A stretch of DNA of 64,000 nucleotides from Ceratodon purpureus. Its lineage: Eukaryota; Streptophyta; Bryopsida; Pseudoditrichales; Ditrichaceae. How positions within the stretch are numbered: the first letter of the stretch is position 1; the number at the start of each line of letters is the position of its first letter. The stretch lies in contig MU104859.1 in NCBI GenBank assembly GCA_014871385.1, forward strand, positions 1 through 64,000. Direction: 5' to 3'. This document shows positions 10,201-21,552 of the stretch, in pieces. The notes beneath the pieces were generated by a model. It was not told where the DNA came from, did not search any database, and saw nothing but the letters and a program-made list of their open reading frames with translations. The position numbers and the translations under genes are program-made.

Positions 10201-12567
10201 CCTTCCTCGCATGTCAGTGTCGATGAGCTCCTCATCGTCGCTTCCTCCACATTCGGTGCCATGCTCTATGCAATGTCAAGTAACACATAGTACATTATGG
10301 TTTGGACTGGAGTCTAAAATGTACAAACAATGTACAAATAATCTGGACTTGGCTATAAACAGTGTACAACTTTGTACACATAGTACAAATGAGCTGTACA
10401 AAATAGAGCACAGTACTCTAGTAACACTAATGAACAGTACAAACAAAGGTAAAACACTACTTAGATATGATCAAGAGGTGCAAAGAGTACAAGTGAATGG
10501 ACAGACACAAGCTCAATACAATTCGAAGTACAAACAGTCCAACCGGAAACATGGACATATCGCAACTTCACGAAACAAGTGCATTGAACATACAAACTAT
10601 ACGACAGTACCAACTATACAATAAACTATGTAATTCTATGTACAAACATATAACATCATGTACGTATACAAAAACGCCAAGGTACTAGCTCTGACCACAC
10701 TGCATTACAGAGTACGCAATATCAACTGACTTGGTACGAATCATTAAAATAAAGAATATGAATATACAAACAATACCTCCGGCACTACAAACTTTACAAT
10801 ACAACTATTCCTAGTGACACGCCCTTAGAAGCCTTGTACCCAAAAAATGATAGAGATCATAGATGTACAAAAAGGTATATTGTGTACAACATTACCTTCT
10901 GTGAATTGCATGGCCTTAAGATATGCTCCAGCGGCTTCACTTCTAGCTGCTAAGTCTGCAGTAGTAGTAGATGCACACTCCGTGCGCATCTTGATCCACT
11001 CATCACCTCCGCCGCCAGGACGTCCCCAACCATGCACACCTCTCCATCCGAAACTCATGATCCATTCGATGGGCTGAACCTGTTTACAGTCTGGAGCATA
11101 ACATTCTGAGCCACGGGTAAATACTACCAATGCACACCATGGGTGGTAGACGTGCCTACAACTAGAGACAATGATCTGTGAATGGGGAAAATCAAATCCA
11201 CAAAGACTGCAACCGCCTATGTCAATGGGTCCTCCAGTATTGCCTCCTTCCCCAACTGAGTACACCAAGGGCAGTGGTCTCATATGCAAGCCAGCACTTC
11301 CACGTCCAAGGTGTGCATGCTCTGCTTGAAGAGCCTCGACCTGCATCCGCTTCAGTGCCAATGATTCGCTCTGAATTGAGAGACTCTTCTCCAGTTCAGA
11401 AACAGTCTTCTGTATACTCTTCGCAGTGTTTCGCTCGCTTTGTACTAACTCAGAACATGCTTTCACTTTCTCCTCCAAGGCCGAAAGCGCCGACGAATCC
11501 ATTGTTCCCTTAGAGCTAGCTCCCGCTAAATCCTTCTCGTACGTCTTCAGCCTCTTCTTCAAGATACGAACCACCCCCGCATTGTGCTCAATTTTTTTAA
11601 CTTGTTTCTCTTTGGTCCGAGTAGCCACCCGTTCACCCTCAATCCTTGCCTCAAGCTCCATGTTCTCCACCGCCAATAATTTCTCCACGTACTCTAGCCG
11701 GGAGCCGCTGTCATCTCCATCTGTAATCTTTCCGCCCACTGAGCTACCCCTCCCTTCGCATACCTCTGAGTGAAGCTCTCGAGGATCCACTGGAATCTTT
11801 CGCCACGCGCCTCGTTGAGCTGCAGTTCCCTCCTTCGCCTTTACAAGCTTGACGACGTTACGAGCATGTGTCTTACGCTGAGTTAGATTTGTTGCTGCAC
11901 CGTAGGCGGCCCAATTCACCTTCTCGTTCTCCTCCTCCAAGACTATCCCCCTAGCCATCTTGTGGGGGAGCAAGTGAGGCAGAGCTTCCCGTTGATAGAG
12001 AGCCGCCATGAGCTCCTGAACCCTCTTCCTTATTCGTTTCTTTTTTATGGATTTCCAATAGTACCCATTTCGCCCTTCCTTACCAACTGGCTCGCCAAAA
12101 AGGGCCACACACTTCTCATCATCGAATGGTTCTCCCTTCCATCTTGTAAGCTTCATGGGATCAGCTCCTTTGTCCTCAAATCCGTACTTTTCCGTGAAGA
12201 ATGCCCGATTCAGCAACGGCGGTGGGTCTGATAGCTTCGGTAGCTCCTCGCTGTCCCTCAAACCGTCACTGTCTGTATCTTCTTCGTCATCATCTCCGTC
12301 GTCTTCCTCTGCATGCGCATCTACTTCCCCCTCCTCATCCTCCCCCTCGTCCTCCTCCTCCTCCCAATCGTCCTCCTCGTCCTCCTCGTCCTCCCCATCC
12401 TCCCCATCCTTGGAGCTGTCCCTATCCTCCTCTTCCTCCTCTCCGCCGTCACTGTTTGCCTCCCCTGTGTCTCCTTCCTCCATGGTCTCATCTTCTTCGC
12501 CGTCCCCAACCGAACCGCTGCCCCTCTGGTTTTGGGCTGCCAATGCCAGATCGGTAAGTCTGGACAT
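7207..12567 (-). CDS. predicted RING-like/SUVR-type SET-domain histone lysine methyltransferase, six exons
   Basis: Exons read on the minus strand: 12567-10896, 10265-9614, 9466-8947, 8579-8283, 8045-7612, 7480-7207. All joints have GT-AG ends and consistent phases, giving about 1282 aa. Exon 1: acidic stretch (residues 23-105), long coiled coil (about 290-420), RING-H2-like finger at 453-496 (C-x2-C-x13-C-x-H-x2-H-x2-C, with the last pair spaced C-x4-C). Exon 2: three 48-residue repeats. Exon 3: Lys-rich basic region. Exons 4-6: SUVR-class module with pre-SET cysteines (CTGCENGCLGRGCTC, then ECNDGCSCKWSCGNR), SET motifs GWGLRA, FVFEYAGEI and RFVNHRCEDAN, the WDY motif, and post-SET CKCGSTHC. 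SUVR enzymes methylate histone H3 Lys9 and act in the nucleus. Alternative: exon 3 reads through to a stop at 8893, making two genes. The SUVR exons would then lack a start, so I favour one gene. The fusion itself is inference. Confidence 0.7.
8576..8914. repeat. direct tandem duplication of about 169 bp
   Basis: 8576-8745 and 8746-8914 are near-identical (shared GTTCCTATGGACA to GGGCTGCGGGCATCAAC). The duplication lies inside the predicted intron between exons 3 and 4 of the SET gene and carries the 3' splice acceptor twice (CCATAG before GAAC). One substitution (CCCTTCAG versus CCCCTGAG) creates the minus-strand TGA at 8893 in the copy nearer exon 3. Confidence 0.9.
9690..10130 (-). repeat. 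144-bp coding tandem repeat (48-residue unit, three copies)
   Basis: Within exon 2 of the SET gene, three repeats share the skeleton I-x-N-T-I-A, then G-E-D, then GPGG, then EGDT, then I-S/P-T-A. They are acidic, Gly-rich and likely disordered. The period is a multiple of three and all copies stay open, as expected for translated DNA. Confidence 0.85.
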
Positions 12568-13653
12568 GTCTGTCCCACGCCCCCTTGATCCAGAATTGGC
12601 GCCCTTGCCCCTAGTGACTCACAGTACATGCTACATCAACATTAGTACATTTTACCCTAATCAGTACACACCGCACACTCCTTTTCCCCTTTTAAACCCT
12701 AAAACATTAGAAGAGAGCGTTCTCGATCCAGAATCACGGAGTCTGAATTAGGATAGAATGAATAACGCATGATAGTAATATGCTAAAACCTAACCTCTGA
12801 AGGAAAAGATAAGGGGAGTACCTCTAGTACAAACTCGTACGCACTGTACAAATTGAAGTACCGCTGTAGATTGAAAATCCCACCTACCACAGCCACAAAA
12901 CGATATTATGAAGATGTAAACTATGCAATAAGATTCTGCTCCGCAAATCGACAGAGGCAATGCCAAAGTATGCAAACCCAAAGAAGAGAATAGCAATTAG
13001 ACGAACTAAATCTGAAGTTAAATGTATTACTAACTCTACAAATGCTACAACTCTAACCCTGGAAATTCAATCAAAGGCAGCCCACAAAAACTCTAGGAAA
13101 CCCTAACCCATCCATGTTAGCAATCTGCGCATTGCAAAATTTTAAATATCAAAACCAATGCAAGAGGACACACATGTGACGCACCTTAATCCGGCTCAAC
13201 AAAATGCAGTAGCTGAACTCGCCTTCTCTGTTTTATATGGCACGTTGGTATACAATCCCTTGTTTAATGGCACTTGTCTGAACATTAAGTGTCGGGTTCT
13301 TTCTTTAAAGTCTTGGATCAGTTTTACATTTTATTGTGAGGATGTAATAAGTTTAGGGTTTATTTAGGGTTTACCCTAAACCCATTTGTAGTTCTAGTTG
13401 TTTGTCCTATGAAATTTATGCCCATGTTGTTCTCCTTATCATCTGGTTAACTCGTCCTTCGGGTTGAGTTGTGAGCTATGGACGTATTTCTGGGTCCGTC
13501 ATTCACACTTCCTGCGTAGGGCTCTTTCGTGGAAGAAGTGTTTGTGCACTCACTTGTATTAATCATTTACTCGTTATCTGCAGTTTTTTAATGGGTAATT
13601 GAGTGATCTTGAGAAGCATTGTTTGATGTACACTAACATGCCAATGTCTGCAG
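12568..13653. other. intergenic interval between SET gene and GCN1 copy
   Basis: About 12.6-13.0 kb is rich in GTAC-containing motifs and probably contains the 5' region of the minus-strand SET gene. No exon matching the missing N-terminal part of GCN1 is seen before 13654. Confidence 0.5.
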
Positions 13654-16600
13654 CTGCTAGTCAATCTTTTGTGGCATCCAGCACAGGGTGCACGGAGAGC
13701 CGCCGAAGGTGTTGTGCTCCGTGCTCAGAAAGCAGACGACTTTCTATCGGAAGCACTCTTTGACGCCTTGAGTGTGGAAGTGAGCACATTTGGAGAACAA
13801 TGTAGTTTTCTCAAAAACAGGTAAGAGTAATATGAAGATTTATTTTGGCACATTGAGTTTACTTTAGAATACTTTCAAGAACATAACCTTTAGGTCCAGT
13901 TCTTTCATTCCATGTTGGTTGACCCATGGTCACTCTCTTCGCTAATGATGTGAATCCGGTGCATGGTATTACTGTTGCCTTTCTGAATGCTTGTCTTATG
14001 GCAAGAACTTTACAGTGATGCTGGAGAGTTTGTGGGAGGGGCAACCGTGAACTCCATTCCTAATGCCAACTTGCTGGCCAAGGCCTTGTTGATTGTTTCA
14101 TCCACTTCACTGTCTAGAAAACCTTCACATTGTGCTCGGTTACTGCTCTTAGCGCACAATCCTTGTATTGCAACTGCTGGTCATAAAGATGTCATTTGGA
14201 AGGTAAGTTCAGTCGTTACAAAATCAGTAGTCCATGATATGTTTTCTGGTTCTTCGTTACCCACCCTAAACCCTATGGCTCAGTTTGGAATTTCTCAGTT
14301 AGTAATTGTCAATCAATTGCATGGTTGTTTTTAAATAGAATAAAATCATGAAATATCTCAGTCTGTCAATTACTGTAGTTAGGAATACTTTTTCATCAGA
14401 AGTGTTCGACCATAAATTCTTATTGGAATATGTTTTTATATTTACCTCATGTTGTTGATCCAGACTGTTTGTAGAAAAATGAAAAGACCTGGCTTGGATA
14501 TGTCCAGCATTCTGGCGTCTGATCCTCTTGCCGTTTGTGAGGTGAGTTGATTATCATTGCTGAAATTATTAAAGAGTAGTATGCTAAAAATGTCGCCTTG
14601 TTTTTCACTGATCGTTTTGGTATACGGACTTGATATAGTTTGATGTCTATGAATGATCACAGGTACTGCTTGGATCGTCAGGGCTGGTTAGCGCAAATTC
14701 GACGGAATCGCAAGCTGCTATGTTTTCTCTTGAAACGGCCATGAGGGTGCTTCCAGATAGATTTTTTCCGACTTTTATTCAAGTAAAGTTGTGCAACCTT
14801 TCTCTTGATTGTCATCAGAGTTGAAATAATTTAGTATAGAACTTGGGCAATTTTCTTACAGAAAGTTGGGGTGTCGAACGTTGAAGTTATGCTGTTAACA
14901 AGAAACTTAGTCTGGCACGTGGTCCTTACTTGCACTGGCTTGCAAACTGCTGGAATTTCTGATATCTACAATGTCACAGTAGAAAATGGAACTTCTGGGG
15001 GATCGTCACCTTCACGATTCTTTGTCGTCACAAGATATCAAGGTATTGGCTAGCCTCACATACCTCATTTTGTTAGCTAGAATCACTCTTTTCTTCTCCT
15101 TTCCTGTGTTTATCTGACAATCCTTCATTCTTTCCAGATATTCAATACAGAAGAAGGGATGCTATCTTCCGAGCTCGGTGTGTATGTCGCAGAAGCAGTG
15201 AATGACAGAAATGTTAGAGGTGCAAGGGGTCGGTTCAAGACGTATGGAGATGATGAGGTATTTTCTCTTCCAGTGCTTTGTTCCAACCTACCGAACACAG
15301 TTTTGTGATGAAAACTAGAATGTTTTGCATGTCTGTCTACTCTGGTTTAGGGTTTATGTTGCTATTCAGATATATTCTGAATTTGTATCTTTGAGAAGTT
15401 AGGCTCGGTTGGATATGAATTTGACGTATTAGCTGTTCAGGCATTTGTGGCTTATATAACTCTTGATTCAACTCTGCTGGTATTGCAATTATAAAAATTC
15501 TTGTACTCGTGCGGAATTGAGGATGCAATTGTGTCGTTCTTTCAGGAAGTAGGGAAACCCTCGCCTGTTTCGCGACAGGTCGACATCGGAAAGGAAGATG
15601 TCACCAAAGGGGTGAAGAAATCAAGTAAATTGAGCTTGAACTTCCTAACTTCTTACACCTCCTAGGGATATATCATGGAAGAAAGAATATAGCCTTAGCA
15701 ACCATAATTATCATACCTGTGTTGCTCAGACACATACGTCTTTACTGTTATTGTTCATTTATTGATGTGTGCTCGCCATGCAGGTGAATCTGACAAGGCT
15801 AGGTCCGCCAAGGAGGAAGCCCGGGAACTTAAAATTCAGGAAGAGTATTCTGTTCGTAAAAAAGTGGAGGCAATAAAGAGAAAACTTTCTTTAGTTTTGA
15901 GAGCTCTAGGTTTAGTTGCTGTTGCAAAACCAGCAAAAGCACATGAACAACTTCCTGCTCTGGTGAGTTTTTTTTGTTTGTTACACTTCAGTGTTTGTAC
16001 GAGTTTTCGGGATTGTTTTTCATAAGGCATGTGTCGCATGCTTATACTCTAGCATTCTATCGTGGGAAAGAGCATGGCAGAAACAGTTCCTCTGATCTTG
16101 GCAGGTGGATCGTGTCTTTCCCTTACTCAAGTCGCCTCTAGCTAGTGCTGAGGCATATGAGACGGTAGAAAAGCTGGTCAGTTGTGTAGCAGCTCCAAGG
16201 GACATGGGTCCGGATATTGCGGCATCTCTGAAGATGGTAGCAGCAGGTTCGATTTTGGATGAGCTGCAAGCTCCCGTACAGTTGCCCGTTAAGGACGCGA
16301 ACCAGAAACCTGGTGTAGTTGACAGAGTGGTCACTAGTCTGGTGCAAGCTTGTAAAAATGGTCCAATTCCTCCTCCGTCATTTACTGTTCTTTATCCTGT
16401 AAGTATTCTTGGCTCCAAGTCTTTGGAGCTATTCTATGTTTCTGCATCTGATACTCTATTGTGCTTAGTTCTTCAAACTTCTTGAAGACAGTATGCAAAT
16501 TTATTTATGTCTCTTGGAATTCATTTGAAATCTACAGTCAATACTACATGGTGGTGGTATCTTTTATCTTATCTATATGCGAGTAACTCTACCCTCAAAT

Positions 16601-19600
16601 TCTATCATTATTTAAATCTTTAATCATGTTACTCTTCTACTTTTTCTGCTGGAATGAACTTTATGTCTTGCTTAGGTATTGGAGCAAATTATGCTAGCAG
16701 AGAAGAAGACCAGGCTGCATGATGATGTAATAGCTGTTCTAGCCCTACATACATCGCCTCGAATTCCACTACCTCGGACACAAATGCTCTCTGTAAGTTA
16801 ATTAACTGCTATCGGAGCCATCTCCTTCAATATCAACAATGTTGCAGGTTCTTATTATATTCGTGTTTTGTTCAGTATTTCAGTCTCATATTGTGGCTGT
16901 TTCTGTTCGAATTCCCGTACATGCATGGAACTGAATGCCTGTTTATTGTTGTAAGAAAATGAATGTGACACCTTACCTCAAACCCTCCTGTCTTGCTTTT
17001 GCAGGTTCTTTACCATGTCCTAGGCTGTGTTCCTTCATATCATTCGAGAATTGTGCCTTTGCTGAACGAACTTTGTGAAGGATTGGAACCGGAGAATTTA
17101 GCTGAGGTATTACATTTGTGATGCTTTATATCCATTGACTCAGGATTAATCTTTTCCAGGTTTGGTATTGCTAGTATTAGAGTTGTACTCACATGCTTCA
17201 TCACTGTTGTATTGATTATCAGGCCCTCAATGGTTTGTACTCGGAGTTTGTGGTCGTGCGTATTGCATGTTTAAATGCTGTTAAACACGTACCTTCTCTT
17301 GGACGGAAGGTTACTGGGGATAAGTCTACAGTTACGACTTTACTTTGGATGGCATTGCATGATCCAGACAAGGTAAATCAAGAAGCTATCTTTTATAGAG
17401 AATGCTTTACATATTTGTGTATTTCTAGGTTTGGATTATGGGATGCTTGCGCCCAATCTTCGTATATAGTATTTTCTTACCATGAGGATTGTGGTGTGGT
17501 GATACTCTGTTGCAGAGGTTGCCGATGAAGTCTGGGACTTCTCTGGTTACGATGAGACTATGCCAGAGAGCTTGCAAACAGACTATGCCAAAGGGCTTAT
17601 GGTTGCGCTTGCGCATGTCAATAGCAATGTGCGCCTGGCAGCAGCCGAAGCTATTGCTGCAGGAATGTATGAGTTTCCAGCAACTGTTGCGGTAGGTTCC
17701 TCATCGCTGTTGTCGTTTCTACCCCTACTGGCTGATATTTTTATTTCTTTTTATACTGCGGTGTGTGGATTTGGCAATGATCTTTCTAATAAGATGATCG
17801 TATTGTGGTAACATCAGTTTTTTATAATGTAGCTGGTATTTCACTTTTCTCAATAGTTATGGCTCTACTCACCTCTAAACTTTCTTCTGAACAGTCTGAG
17901 AACCGCAGCAGTACTTCCACACATCCTTCCCAAGCTTGTGCAAATCCCTTTGACGTGAGCAATTTCCCTCTGACTTTTATGTGTGATTCTAGCTTTTCGT
18001 ATTAAAATGTTGAAATATCATAATGCGTGATGAAATTCCTCGACCTAGGTTTGCAGAGCTTGTAATGCCCATGCCCTGGGAGCATTGCCGAAGTGGCAGG
18101 GCCTGGTTTGAATGTCCATCTATCTACTTTATTACCTCCCTTGATATCTACCATGGGAGGTGATGATGAGGTAGGTCTTTCTTTCACTATCGTTCTCTGG
18201 TAACATTTGAAGTCTTCCAGGTAACAAAAGTTTGTGCATTGTGATCTATCCCTTGTATACAGATGATCTGAGTTTGTCTTGTGGACTATGCTCTGTCCGC
18301 AGTCAATTTTACCTTTGGCAAGGCGTGCAGCCGAAACAGTGGTGTTGGCAGTTGACGATGATGGTCTGGATACTCTTTTATCAGAACTCCTGCGAGGCTT
18401 GGGAGACACACAGGTGTGTGGGTTAATCTTGAAGAATTCTAAATTGCTGCAGTCATTGGTATATCTTCTCCCTTTTCGATTTTCTTGTTGACTATTTTTC
18501 ACTCTTGTGCAGCCTGCTGTCAGAAGAGGGTCTGCATACCTTGTGGGTTTCTTTTTCAAGAACACCGAACTGGGCATTGAAGAGGATGTGCCTACCCTAT
18601 TGACCACATTGGTGGTTATGCTCACTGATAATGATCAAAGTACAGTGCAGGTATTGCAAATTCATTCCAGTTGCTTTATTTAAAGAATGCTTATTAAATG
18701 AAATGGTTATTCACCACCCGTATAATATATTCACGTGTGGTTTTGGATTAGGCTGCTTGGGAGGCTCTTGGGAATGTTATTGGAACTGTCCAGAAGGAAA
18801 CCTTGCCTTCTCTGTTGAAAGTTGCACGCGACGCTGTTTCTACTGCCAGAGACAAAGAACGTTGTAAACGCAAGGTTAGAATCACTTAGTGCATCGATGA
18901 CCACAAAATGATGACCATTGTCGCATCTAGACCAGTAGTACCTTCAACTCTTCACTAACGATAATCTTTTGTAGTTCAAACATCTTTAATTACTGAACTG
19001 TCTACGTGTTCTTGTCTATTTGGTAATCTAATAGCTTCAAACATGTGCCGTCATGCTTTGCACAGGGTGGACCCATATTGATTCCTGGTTTCTGTCTTCC
19101 AAAGGCTTTGCAGCATGTGTTATCAATTTATCTTCAGGCAAGTGTAACATCAAAAGCTGTGGATTCACTCTTATGCTCTCTGAAACAGACGTGCGGATTG
19201 ATAGTGTGGGATTTATATAAAACTATATGCTTATTCTGATTTTAATTTATGTTTCTGTTCAAAGCAGAGTCTTATGATTGGCTCAGCGGACACAAGGGAG
19301 CAGGCATCAGATGGACTTGGAGAATTAATTGATGTCACCAGCGAGGGTTCCCTGAAACCTTTCGTTGTCCAAATTACTGGGTAAAGTTCTGAACTTAAAC
19401 AAGTCTAGGTTTCTATCAGTTCTGCTTGGAATTAGTTTCTGAAAAATCATTTCGTGTGCAGGCCCTTGATCCGTATCGTAGGAGACAGGTTCCCGTGGCA
19501 GGTCAAAAGTTCTATCCTGGCCACTCTTGGGGTATTGATCAATAAAGGCGGAGTGGCCTTGAAGCCTTTCCTTCCCCAGTTGCAAACTACCTTCATAAAG

Positions 19601-20850
19601 TGTCTGCAAGACAATGCAAGGTAATCTAGTGCTTGCATTAGAACTTGCTCTGCAAACGATAGATTCATTTTTTTGGATAAATACGTGTGAGTTTCTTTTC
19701 AACTGAATAGATCTTTCAAATTGTATAGCTTTGGGTTGGCAGTTTTCTGTCCTGATTGAAGTGAAAAAATACAAGCTCTAATTATATGCGATGTTTTTCT
19801 TAGGCCTGTGCGTTCAAAAGCGGCTTGGGCTTTGGGCAAACTTACCAGATTAAGTACTTGGGTTGATCCTCTCGTTGGGAATCTTCTTACTGGCCTGCAG
19901 GTCTCTCTATTTAACTTCATTGATTACTGACAATGTTTCACTAGAAGTAATGCCGACTTTAACCTCATTTTGTTTAGTCGTTGAGTGAACTGAGCCTTTT
20001 AATTTCGTTGCGCGCTTTATCATAGGACTTTCAAAATTCCGGTTCTGTTTGTGATAACGTTATTGCTTCTGGTAGACTAAAATCAAGAAGCAGAAACACA
20101 GGATTACACATCCTGATATGTTCTCTATGTGGTCAGGCTGCAGAAGGAGCGGTTAGGGAAGCAACTCTTGTAGCTCTAGAAGGGGTAGTGGCTCATGCTG
20201 GAATGAGTGTCAGTGCTCCTGTGAATGCACGCTTATTATCCAGTCTCCAAGCCATGCTATCTTCAGAGGAGGATGTTGTGAGAACTTCTGCTGCAAAAAC
20301 GTTGGGCATTGTATCTCAGGTTAGTATCCTACTCATTCCCGTAATGCCATTTATGTCACTGTTTCCAGCGTTACTTAAAAACAACAAGATGTATTGGATT
20401 CGTTGTATTTGGGTACGATTGTGTATCATAACAATGTTGCATAGTTTTGCATATGTTTTGGTGTTATTTATATAAGAGTGTTGTTGTTGGCAGCATGTGG
20501 GAGATGCAGAATTCTCTGCTTTTCTGCACGTAATGTGCACTGTTAGCCCCTCCCAGGCCTGGACTCTTCGACATGGCTGCACATTAGCCTTAGCTTCTAC
20601 ACTCCGACATGCCTCTGCTCGTGTTTCTGGTTCTCAAACTTTGCTTCTGACAACAGTAGGTTGTTTGAAAGCCAGGGCAAAGGATGACAAGTTAAGAAGT
20701 GGTTTATTTCTCTTTCTTTTGTATGAAGAAAATTCCTGTTCTTTGTTTGTTGTTATTCGCCTGCCCATGCACCTATCTGATCACTCTGTTTTCCAGGTCC
20801 CTGTGCGAGAAGGTGCAGCTCAAGCCATATCCAGCACATCACTTTGTTAA
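13654..20850 (+). pseudogene. GCN1: GCN1 (ILITHYIA-type translational regulator) genomic copy, truncated, deleted and frameshifted
   Basis: GCN1 is a HEAT-repeat scaffold of about 2600 residues that couples stalled ribosomes to the GCN2 kinase. Exon-like blocks bounded by GT-AG sites include 13654-13820, 14017-14202, 14464-14541, 14663-14782, 15138-15257, 15546-15624, 15784-15962, 16105-16398, 16676-16794, 17005-17106, 17223-17372, 17518-17691, 17895-17954, 18057-18171, 18303-18414, 18513-18650, 18752-18874, 19066-19137, 19268-19380, 19462-19620, 19804-19900, 20138-20319 and 20494-20690. Diagnostic stretches are KEEARELKIQEE, VLYHVLGCVPSYHSRIVPLL, ARDAVSTARDKERCKRKGGP and [13 protein letters not shown]. 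The first 290 or so residues are missing. The block at 17518 is followed directly by the one at 17895, skipping about 800 residues with a phase mismatch. One base is missing at about 18085-18088, between NAHALGAL and AEVAGPGLNVHLSTLLPPL. The donor at 20691 is out of phase, and the last block stops early. Because introns are kept, this is a decayed genomic duplicate rather than a processed one. Confidence 0.88.
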
Positions 20851-21099
20851 TTGGTTTGGAAGTTTTCGGTGCTGTCTGCTTGTTTACTGTTGGTGATCGT
20901 CCTTCATATCTGGTACGTCACTTTGTTTTTGAAGCTCTGAAATCCAGCCCCTCAGGTGTTGATCTTTTTGTGTTTCTACCGAGTCTGGTCGTAGTTTCTC
21001 TAGGAAATGCATCTCCGGTGTCATGCCAGATTGGATACCTTGTTCTTCAAACTCCGACATATTTACTAAAACATAAGCTGTTGATGGCTTGTGTTACAG

Positions 21100-21289
21100 G
21101 CCTCCTCTACCTGTGCTACTTCCAGCAACCTCTGGCCAGGGTTTACAAATTTCTGGACAGTTAACGAGGCGCGAAGGAAAAGTTTTCTACAATCTTAATT
21201 TCGAAAATCATACCCAAACTCCTTTGGATAAGTTTATGATTCAATTTAACAAGAATACCTTCGGAATTGCTGCGGGAGGACCACTTCAG
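21100..21289 (+). pseudogene. isolated beta-adaptin (AP-1/AP-2 large subunit) appendage exon
   Basis: One exon-like block with AG before 21100 and GT after 21289. It encodes 63 residues typical of the appendage start of plant beta-adaptins: [19 protein letters not shown], then [12 protein letters not shown], then [19 protein letters not shown]. Beta-adaptins are clathrin-adaptor subunits that bind accessory proteins through this ear domain. Neither the trunk nor the rest of the ear is recognisable nearby. Upstream is the broken GCN1 end and 260 bp downstream a GC-rich tandem array begins. The frame is uninterrupted, so the fragment is young or was recently copied. A chimeric transcript with the GCN1 relic is conceivable but unsupported. 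Confidence 0.8.
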
Positions 21290-21552
21290 GTGCATGTCTA
21301 ATTTGTTGAAGTTTCTCATAACCAGCACTTTTGTAGCTTTTTCTTTTATCTCATCACAATGTTCAATTCGCCACATTTTTGCTACTAGGATGTTATGAAG
21401 ATTATCTTTCTGGCTGGTTTTTCAATCATTGTATTTGGGAATTGCAGTCTGCATGCCAAATGACCTTATTTCGAGATACTAGTTTTTTGCTGTCATAACG
21501 CATTCTCTCTATTGTCGTTCCAGAAACTCCGCTGCTCATCGTTCAATCATGT

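Noticed and set aside
12155..12751. Ser- and Pro-rich plus-strand frames of up to 198 codons
   Set aside because: They are the complement of the acidic GAG/GAA-rich coding stretch of the RING/SET gene.
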